A DNA stretch of 56,976 bases from Kiritimatiellia bacterium. Its GTDB lineage: Bacteria > Verrucomicrobiota > Kiritimatiellia > RFP12 > UBA1067. Within the stretch, counting starts at the first letter, position 1; every line of letters starts with the position of its first letter. The notes under the pieces were generated by a model. That model made no database searches and was not told where the DNA came from. It worked only from the letters and a program-made list of their open reading frames with translations. A program made the position numbers and the translations under genes. The stretch spans positions 1 to 56,976 of the forward strand of contig JAFRBA010000070.1 of assembly GCA_017405115.1 (NCBI GenBank), given 5' to 3'. Positions 50,747 to 56,976 of the stretch are shown piece by piece.

Positions 50747-51616
50747 ATGAAAATACGAGACCTGCTTGCGTCCGGCGTTCCGTCCGTCTCCTTTGAGGTT
50801 TTCCCGCCGAAGAAGAACGCGCCTTTCGCCCCCGTTAGGCGCGCCGTCGCGCGGCTGGCGAAGGAGCGTCCCTCGTTCATCTCCGTGACATACGGCGCCG
50901 GAGGCGGCGCCAACGCCAACACGGCGTCCGTCGCTGAGTTCGTCGAGCGCGGCTGCCGCGTTACGGCGCTGGCGCACCTGACATGCGTGCTCGCCACGCG
51001 GCGCCAGATACGGGAGCAGGTGGCGGCCCTGCGCAAGGCGGGGGTGTCGAACGTTCTCGCGCTCCGAGGCGACGCGCCGCCCGGCGCCGACATCTCTTCC
51101 GGGGAGTTCGTCCACGCCGTCGACCTCGTCCGCTTCCTAAAGAAGATTGCCCCCGGTCTGTGCCTCGGCGGCGCGTGCTATCCGGAGCGGCATCCCGACT
51201 GCGCGCACATGGAGGACGACATAGGCTACCTCCGCGAGAAGGTCGACGCGGGGCTGGACTTCCTCACGACCCAGATGTTCTTCGACAACAACGACTTCTA
51301 CCGCTACCTTTCGAAGCTGCGCGACCGAGGCGTCACGGTGCCGGTGATACCCGGCATAATGCCCGTCGCGAACGGACGCCAGATCGGGCGCATCTGCCGA
51401 CTTTCCGGCACGTATCTGCCCAGCCGCTTCAAGGCAATCGTCGACCGCTTCGGCGACCGGCCGGAGGCGATGCTCGACGCAGGCGTCGCCTATGCGACGG
51501 AGCAGATCGTCGACCTGTTCGCCAACGGCATCTCGGCCGTACACGTCTACACGATGAACCGTCCCGAGATAGGCGCGCGGATCATGCGGAACCTCGCGTC
51601 GATAGTCGGGGCGTGA
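50747..51616 (+). CDS. metF: 5,10-methylenetetrahydrofolate reductase
   Basis: This flavoenzyme makes 5-methyl-THF for methionine synthesis. The 289-residue TIM barrel has SFEVFPPKK at the N-terminus (FAD-site Glu), VTYGAGGG, LALRGDAP, and FLTTQMFFDNNDFYRYL followed by PVIPGIMP. The length is typical of bacterial MetF. The next gene overlaps it and is a partner in the same pathway. Confidence 0.94.
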   Translation: MKIRDLLASGVPSVSFEVFPPKKNAPFAPVRRAVARLAKERPSFISVTYGAGGGANANTASVAEFVERGCRVTALAHLTCVLATRRQIREQVAALRKAGVSNVLALRGDAPPGADISSGEFVHAVDLVRFLKKIAPGLCLGGACYPERHPDCAHMEDDIGYLREKVDAGLDFLTTQMFFDNNDFYRYLSKLRDRGVTVPVIPGIMPVANGRQIGRICRLSGTYLPSRFKAIVDRFGDRPEAMLDAGVAYATEQIVDLFANGISAVHVYTMNRPEIGARIMRNLASIVGA

Positions 51617-52173
51617 AAGCTGCGATGGACGTCACAATGAAGGAGGTGTGCGCCTACATGCGCATGGGCGGCCACCGGCCGGACGGCGCGCTCGCCGAGC
51701 GCGTGGAGGCGCTCGTCGCCGACGTCAGGGGCGTGCTTCGCCCCGCGCACGTCTGGCGGCGCGTCGGCATCGAGGATGTCCCGTGCCCAAGCTCGACGCT
51801 CCTGCGCCATCTGGACGGCTGCGGGGACGCGTTTCTGGTCTGCGGCACTCTGGGCGCGGGCGTGGATGCGCTTCAGCGCAGGCTGTCGGCGGTGTCCGGC
51901 GCCGACGCGCTCATAGTCCAGGCCGTGGGCGCGGCGTTCATGGAGAGGTGGATGGACGAGACCGAGTCGTGCATACAAGCCGAGCTCTCCCCCGGCGAGG
52001 AGATGGTCAGGCGCTATTCCCCGGGCTACGGCGACTGGCCGCTCGAGGCCCAGCGCGGGCTGCTGGCGGCCCTCGACACGCCGCGCGCGATAGGCGTGTC
52101 GCTTACTGACTCCATGCTGATGGTGCCGTCCAAGTCGGTGTCGGCGGTAATCGGCGTGAAAGCGCAGATATAG
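51613..52173 (+). CDS. Stand-alone cobalamin methionine synthase reactivation-domain protein
   Basis: The 186-residue protein resembles the SAM-binding activation domain at the C-terminus of MetH: FLVCGTLGAGVDALQRRL, GADALIVQAVGAAFMERWMD, and RRYSPGYGDWPLEAQ with the closing IGVSLTDSMLMVPSKSVSAV. Here the domain is a gene of its own, so methionine synthase is probably split in this organism. The GTG at 51613 overlaps the metF stop; ATG at 51625 is an alternative. No metH core is in the window. Confidence 0.86.
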   Translation: MKAAMDVTMKEVCAYMRMGGHRPDGALAERVEALVADVRGVLRPAHVWRRVGIEDVPCPSSTLLRHLDGCGDAFLVCGTLGAGVDALQRRLSAVSGADALIVQAVGAAFMERWMDETESCIQAELSPGEEMVRRYSPGYGDWPLEAQRGLLAALDTPRAIGVSLTDSMLMVPSKSVSAVIGVKAQI

Positions 52174-52285
52174 CAGCCGATCCTACTGTCATGTGACACG
52201 TGTCCGCAAACAACTCCTCTCCTTCTGAGGCAAAAACAAAACAGCGGATTCGCGGTGTGAGCGAAGTGGTCTGTCCGGGGCGCAG

Positions 52286-53506
52286 TCAGACGGTTGCAAG
52301 CGTGGAGCGCCCTGGCTGCCAGCAGGTGCGGTAGGCGGACATTGACATGCCGAACCGCGCCTTGAAGAGGTTCTTGGCGTAGTTCTCCGATTCGAATCCG
52401 CAGGCTGCCGACAGGCTTGCGATGCCGATGTCCGTCTCGCGCAGCCGTCGCTTCAGCTCCTCAAGGCGTTTTTCGACGATGGTCTCGTGGATGGTCTTGC
52501 CGGAGAATTCGCGGAATCTGAGGTCGGCAAGCCGCCGTGAGACGCCGAGATGCCCGATGACGTCCGCCGTGGAGATTCCTCGAGTCGCGTTCTTCCCGAT
52601 GTAGGCAATGCCGCGGGCGACAAGCTGCGCGGCGGGCGGGATTGGCTTGGCCGACTGGCGCTCGACGATCCGCCGTCGCGATGATTTGCGAAGTCGGACG
52701 ACATGCCCGGACTTCGCGTTCATCATGCGCTCGAGCTCGGCGGCGGCCAGCTCGCCGTTGTTGCCATGCTCCGGCTCGATGCTCGTGAGCGGCGGATCGG
52801 TGAAGTCGCAGATCAGTTCGTCATTGTCGACACCGAGCACTGCGAGATGTCCCGGAACTTTCATGCCGCACAGCTGCGCCGCCTCAAGGAGGTGCGAGGC
52901 GCGCTGGTCGAAGGCCGCCATGGCGGCGATTGGCTTGGAAAGGGTGCGCAGCCATTCGGCAAGCGCCTTGATTTCGTCGTAGCCACCGTCCAGCCGGTTC
53001 GGGTCGATTGGAAACGACTTTACTGCAATCCCTTTCTGGAGCATTCTGTCAGTGAAGCCCCGCTGGCGGAGGTGCGAGGCATAGGACGGCTGGTTCGTCG
53101 GGATGTATATGTAGGATCGGAAGGATCCGAGCGACATCAGATAGTCCGCGCCGGACTGTCCGATTGCGTAGTCGTCGTTTCGCACGAAGGCGAGCGAATG
53201 CGTACGCCGTCCGAGTTCCGGCACTCTGGCGCCGAAGGCGACGAGCGGTATCGTCGAATCCCTTAGCATTGAAGTGATCTCCGGGAACACCACGCCGTTC
53301 AGCAGAATGCCGTCGACCTTGCGTTCCATCGCCGCCTTGAATTCGCTTACGGTGTTCTGGTCGAAGACGTTGATGATGTGCAGTCGCCAATGGCAGTTCC
53401 TGCAGGCATAGCGTGAGATGCCGCGTAGGATGTCGCGACCAGACTTGAACCTTAGGCGTATGCCTGCGGCCACGTCACGAATTTGACCTTTCTTTCCAAT
53501 GACCAT
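52286..53506 (-). CDS. XylR-like AraC-family regulator with LacI-type sensor
   Basis: The 406-residue protein has a periplasmic-binding-protein-like sensor (residues ~5-265; DILRGISRYA, VDGILLNGVVFPEI, HLAVLGVDNDELICDFTDPP) and a C-terminal AraC domain with two helix-turn-helices (TADVIGHLGVSRRLADLRFR; IASLSAACGFESENYAKNLF). It lacks the N-terminal LacI HTH. Such regulators respond to sugars. It is divergent from the secreted repeat protein at 53640, which it may control. Confidence 0.88.
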   Translation of the reverse strand: MVIGKKGQIRDVAAGIRLRFKSGRDILRGISRYACRNCHWRLHIINVFDQNTVSEFKAAMERKVDGILLNGVVFPEITSMLRDSTIPLVAFGARVPELGRRTHSLAFVRNDDYAIGQSGADYLMSLGSFRSYIYIPTNQPSYASHLRQRGFTDRMLQKGIAVKSFPIDPNRLDGGYDEIKALAEWLRTLSKPIAAMAAFDQRASHLLEAAQLCGMKVPGHLAVLGVDNDELICDFTDPPLTSIEPEHGNNGELAAAELERMMNAKSGHVVRLRKSSRRRIVERQSAKPIPPAAQLVARGIAYIGKNATRGISTADVIGHLGVSRRLADLRFREFSGKTIHETIVEKRLEELKRRLRETDIGIASLSAACGFESENYAKNLFKARFGMSMSAYRTCWQPGRSTLATV

Positions 53507-53514
53507 TTGTAGGC

Positions 53515-53520
53515 AGTATA
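53515..53520 (-). promoter_or_regulatory. -10 box TATACT for the AraC-type regulator
   Basis: It is on the minus strand, 8 nt from the ATG at 53506. Probable leaderless start. Confidence 0.5.
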
Positions 53521-53639
53521 TCACAACGCGGTGGTCTTCGTCAAATATGTGAGGTATGTTTTGCCAAATCCGATAGCAATTGTCGAGGGTATATTTGCTA
53601 AAATACATAATAATGAAAAGCAGCAAAACAGGAGTTGCC

Positions 53640-56600
53640 ATGAAATCATTGTCAGCAAGTGGCTTGATGGTCGTGTGTGCGTTTGTCTTGAGCGGTGGTC
53701 TTGTTGCCGGCACTGTGACGATCAACCCGGGCAATGGCGTGGCCACGAACGTGCCGCAGCGCATCACGGGCGACACGGATGTCGTCGTCAACAGCGGCGC
53801 GACAGGCGGCGGCATCGTGACGCTCAACCCCTACAACACCTACACCGGCTCGACGGCGCTTGGCTGCGGTACGCTCGTCACAACGGCGCTGGGTGGCGAT
53901 GCGGGCTCCAGCCTCGGCTTGACAAGCGGCCTCACGCTCGGCGCGGGCACGTTCCGCTACGCCGGCGCGGATGGCGGATCGTTCGCCGCGCCGATCACGA
54001 GCACGGTATCCTCGACAACGGCGACGGTGCTTGACATCCAGAACGATCTTTCTATGTCCGGCGGATACACGCAGACGGACGGTGCGTTCATCAAGACCGG
54101 CGCGGGCACACTCACGGTCATGGGCGGTGACAACCTCTTTGACGCCTCCACGCTTACATCCCGGAGCAAAACGAGCATCACGGAGGCAAACACTGTCGCT
54201 CCGCTGAACCTGAACGTGAACGGCGACGCGCCGACGCAGGGCTATGCCGGCTTCACCGTGGCGGAGGGGACGTTCCGCATCGAAGGCGGACGCAATGCAT
54301 TCGGCGCAAACCGCTTCTCGCAGGTGGGTGTGCAGGGAACGGACGCACAGGAGGCGACGCTGGAGATCGCCGGCGGCGAGAATTGGCTTGCCACGCATTT
54401 TGTCGTCTGTCCGCCGCGCAATGTGGAAGGGGCGCGGGCGGGCGTTCGCATTACTGGGGGTTCGACCAAGGTCGGCAACAGCAATTCAGTATTCTTGGGA
54501 TGCAACAACAATACGCGCACCGCCGTGCCGAAAGGCGAGTACGAGGCATTTTGGGAAATGACGGGCGGTGAGTTCTCCGCGCCGTCCTCCTCCAGCAGTT
54601 TCTTTATCGGATTGGCGGGCAAAGGCAAGATCAATGTTGATATCGCTGGCGGTACGCTCGCCTTCGGCAAGAATATGGGATTCGGCTTTGACGATGCCGC
54701 TGGCAGAGCCACGAACGACGTTACGTTCACGATTCGCGACGGCGGCACGGTCATCGTCAGCAACGCCGTGTATGTAGGTGCGTCGCCGGTCACGGAGTCC
54801 GTCTATCGCCTGAACATCCTTGACGGCGGCAAGCTCAGCACACCGCAGACGTACATCACATATGTCAACGACGACAGCTCGTCGCCGCGCCCCGAAATGC
54901 ACGTGTTGATCGACGGCGGTACTGTCGAGTCTTGTGCACGTGAAGCCAAGACCGTTCTCAATGGGAGCTTCGCATCGGATGACGTCCTCATCGGCACAAA
55001 GGGCGCGACCTTCTGCGCCACTACATCTATCGTCGCCTCCATCACGGCGAAGCTCGTTGCCACCAACTCCGTGCCTGGGATGGCTCCTAAAGGAGTTACG
55101 ATTGCCAAGTGCAGCGACTTCCCTGGGACAATCCGTCTCTACACCGCCGGTGCGTGGGCTGGTCCTACGATCGTGAACGAGGGGGCGACGCTCCGGCTTC
55201 ACAGCGAGGGTGGTCTGCCGTCCGCGTCGGACGTGACGGTGGACGGGATACTGGAGGTGACACGCGACGGCACTGTCGCGGCGGGCTGTTCGCTCACGGT
55301 CAACGGAGCGGTCAAGCTCTACACGGGCGCGACGCTTTCGCTGGATGGCCCGATCTCCGGCGATGGCAAACTGCTTCTATACAGCGACACGGGCCTGTCA
55401 GCGAGCAGCTGGACGAATGGTCAGGTTCTGCCGCTCGTCACGGCGCCGGTCTCGGCCAAAGATTCGCTTGTCGCGTTCGCGCAGAACTGCCGTCTCGGCG
55501 TGAATCCGGGCAATGGCGTCTGCGTGCCTGTCTTCGACGTAACGGATGATGGTACGACGGCGACGCTGTCGATGACCTACAAGACGTCCCAGACTCTGGT
55601 TGACCAGGGCATGGTCATGGATGGTCCCGGAACGATGACGATTGCCCGTCTCTTCATCGACGCCGGCTATCAAGGTGGTAATGCGAAAGGTGTGCAGGTT
55701 CGGTCGTACACGCAGAATGGCGGCGACGTGACGATCTTCAACGAGTTGACGGTGAAGATGTGCCAGCTGGCGAAGTCAAACGAGAAGTCCGGTCTTCTTG
55801 AGGCGAAGATGACGTTGAACGGCGGTACGCTCCATGTGCCCAACAACCTCCAGATGAGTTTGGAGAATGCGACCAAGGAAGGCTACGCCACGGTTTTGGT
55901 CGATGGCGGCAATCTTGAAGTGGCCAATAACATCTACCCGAACTACATCCCGACGGCGGCGGCGGTCGGCAACTCCATTACGCTCAACAGCGGTACGATA
56001 TCCTGCAACCAGTTGCGTTGCTCCGCTTCCACGGCTACTGGCGATGGCGTGACCTACCGTCCGGCGACCATTACGCTCAATGGCGGACTGTTCAGCGCGA
56101 AGCAGCTGGTGGATCTTTGCAATCAGAGCGCGGCGAAGTCGGCTGGAGCGGGATCGCTTCTCCATCTCAACAGCGGCGCGACGCTGCGCGCGCCCGGCAT
56201 CCAGCCGACGCAGAGCGGCGCGGGCGCGGGCAAGGTCTGGTTCAACGGCGGCACGATGCAGGTCGTGCTGACGTCCGGAATCAACAGCTATGTCCAGAAC
56301 TGCGAGGCCGTTTACGTGGGCGAGGGCGGGGCGATCTTCGACATGACGCTCAGCAAGGAATGGCTGAACACGAGCAAGTACATCAACCTCAAGCAGCCGT
56401 TCCTGCATGACCCTGACTGCACAGGAGCGGACGGTGGCGTGACGATCTTCGGCGAGGGGCTTGTCCTGTGCGGCAGCGGCTTCGCGAACAGCACGTTCGA
56501 CGGGCCGATCGTCGTGCGCGACAACGGCAACTTCATGGCGCATCGTCTGGCGCTGAGCGGACATGATCTCGTCATCAAGCCGACGTCAATCTTCCGTCAG

Positions 56601-56858
56601 TACCAGAAGGACGCCGTCCTCACCGTGGATAACCTGACGCTCGGCGAGGCGGGCGCGACCGAACCGGTGGCGATCAAGGCCTACCGGAACGGAACCGCGA
56701 GCCTGCCGATGGCGCAGGTATCGGGCGCGCTGAACGTCCTTTCGCCGGTCCTTGTCGGCGTGGATGGAAGGTCTGAAGGCTGGCAGTACGCCCCGACGCT
56801 TGACGCGAACGGCGTTTACACGACGCTTGTCTACAGTAGAACTTTCCCAACCCTGTAG
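53640..56858 (+). CDS. Large secreted beta-strand-repeat protein
   Basis: The 1072-residue protein has a signal peptide (SLSASGLMVVCAFVLSGGLV, then AGT) and a body of Gly-, Thr-, Ser- and Asn-rich repeats typical of autotransporter-associated beta-strand proteins: GAFIKTGAGTLTVMGGDN, TLNGGTLHVPNNLQ, TLNSGTISCNQLR, LNSGATLRAPGIQ. A right-handed beta-helix is likely. There is no C-terminal barrel or PEP-CTERM motif that I can see. GGAG 7 nt before the ATG at 53640 supports that start over 53613. Function is perhaps surface adhesion or glycan handling. Confidence 0.84.
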   Translation: MKSLSASGLMVVCAFVLSGGLVAGTVTINPGNGVATNVPQRITGDTDVVVNSGATGGGIVTLNPYNTYTGSTALGCGTLVTTALGGDAGSSLGLTSGLTLGAGTFRYAGADGGSFAAPITSTVSSTTATVLDIQNDLSMSGGYTQTDGAFIKTGAGTLTVMGGDNLFDASTLTSRSKTSITEANTVAPLNLNVNGDAPTQGYAGFTVAEGTFRIEGGRNAFGANRFSQVGVQGTDAQEATLEIAGGENWLATHFVVCPPRNVEGARAGVRITGGSTKVGNSNSVFLGCNNNTRTAVPKGEYEAFWEMTGGEFSAPSSSSSFFIGLAGKGKINVDIAGGTLAFGKNMGFGFDDAAGRATNDVTFTIRDGGTVIVSNAVYVGASPVTESVYRLNILDGGKLSTPQTYITYVNDDSSSPRPEMHVLIDGGTVESCAREAKTVLNGSFASDDVLIGTKGATFCATTSIVASITAKLVATNSVPGMAPKGVTIAKCSDFPGTIRLYTAGAWAGPTIVNEGATLRLHSEGGLPSASDVTVDGILEVTRDGTVAAGCSLTVNGAVKLYTGATLSLDGPISGDGKLLLYSDTGLSASSWTNGQVLPLVTAPVSAKDSLVAFAQNCRLGVNPGNGVCVPVFDVTDDGTTATLSMTYKTSQTLVDQGMVMDGPGTMTIARLFIDAGYQGGNAKGVQVRSYTQNGGDVTIFNELTVKMCQLAKSNEKSGLLEAKMTLNGGTLHVPNNLQMSLENATKEGYATVLVDGGNLEVANNIYPNYIPTAAAVGNSITLNSGTISCNQLRCSASTATGDGVTYRPATITLNGGLFSAKQLVDLCNQSAAKSAGAGSLLHLNSGATLRAPGIQPTQSGAGAGKVWFNGGTMQVVLTSGINSYVQNCEAVYVGEGGAIFDMTLSKEWLNTSKYINLKQPFLHDPDCTGADGGVTIFGEGLVLCGSGFANSTFDGPIVVRDNGNFMAHRLALSGHDLVIKPTSIFRQYQKDAVLTVDNLTLGEAGATEPVAIKAYRNGTASLPMAQVSGALNVLSPVLVGVDGRSEGWQYAPTLDANGVYTTLVYSRTFPTL

Positions 56859-56878
56859 GGTTATGCGAAATTGATGCG

Positions 56879-56903
56879 AAAGCCGCCTTCCCGGCGGCTT
56901 TTC
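56879..56903 (+). terminator. Rho-independent terminator
   Basis: AGCCGCC (56881-56887) pairs with GGCGGCT (56893-56899) around TTCCC, with A before and TTTTCT after. It ends the transcript of the secreted protein. Confidence 0.85.
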
Positions 56904-56976
56904 TGCTGCTTATCCTTTTCTGGCGTTTTTTGAGTGTCGATTCTGCCAGCGTCAGGCTTGCGAATTCCCTAGGAAA

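Overview
The window is a stretch of bacterial chromosome with high G+C content and dense coding. It is probably from the Planctomycetes-Verrucomicrobia-Chlamydiae group, and most like gut Kiritimatiellota or Lentisphaerota. Three things point there: an AraC regulator with a LacI-type sensor divergent from a very large secreted beta-strand-repeat protein, many zinc-ribbon and membrane proteins of unknown family, and an AmmeMemoRadiSam locus. The assignment rests on gene content only. No rRNA, tRNA or CRISPR array was seen.

Layout. (1) 0-8 kb, minus strand: metY, then a GT-C-like membrane/TPR giant protein, a Trp-Pro repeat protein, a UbiA-type prenyltransferase and folC, the last four overlapping or nearly so. 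A small membrane protein lies upstream. (2) 8-11 kb: a three-part MATE transporter/ATPase-like/GNAT protein and a DUF4186 protein. (3) 11-25 kb: a mosaic of small membrane, zinc-ribbon and lipoproteins with hipBA, a zeta-like toxin pair, a Sel1 protein, a NYN-LOTUS protein and a metallophosphoesterase. The 5' and 3' ends of several genes recur as scars, so this block has been reshuffled. (4) 25-29 kb: Memo-AMMECR1 fusion, its radical SAM partner and a secreted CocE-type hydrolase, preceded by a possible structured RNA. (5) 29-50.6 kb: an accessory island holding a Pif1/RecD-like helicase, a pRiA4b ORF-3-like protein, a SEC-C/TPR protein, two PD-(D/E)XK-like proteins, a DnaE polymerase fused to a DnaB-like domain, a RAYT transposase, a histidine phosphatase, ftsK, a RhuM-Fic protein, a macrodomain protein, a phospholipase-D-like protein and a DUF932-like/helicase-SprT operon. 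(6) 50.7-57 kb: metF with a cobalamin methionine synthase reactivation gene, then the AraC regulator and the secreted repeat protein, ending in a clear terminator.

The most striking signal is regulatory. Four places in the island (about 29.19, 34.98, 42.42 and 47.77 kb) carry the same composite element: a TCAGAATCTGA-type palindrome, then a 25-26-bp inverted repeat, then exactly 12 nt, then a sigma-54 -24/-12 promoter (GG-N10-GC). They drive a helicase, a nuclease/polymerase group, a phosphatase and a DUF932/helicase-protease operon. This looks like one stress- or damage-responsive sigma-54 regulon in a conflict or repair island; its activator is not in the window. Elsewhere, housekeeping-type promoters repeat an extended -10 (TTATGGTATAAT) only 6-9 nt before the start codon, which suggests leaderless mRNAs.
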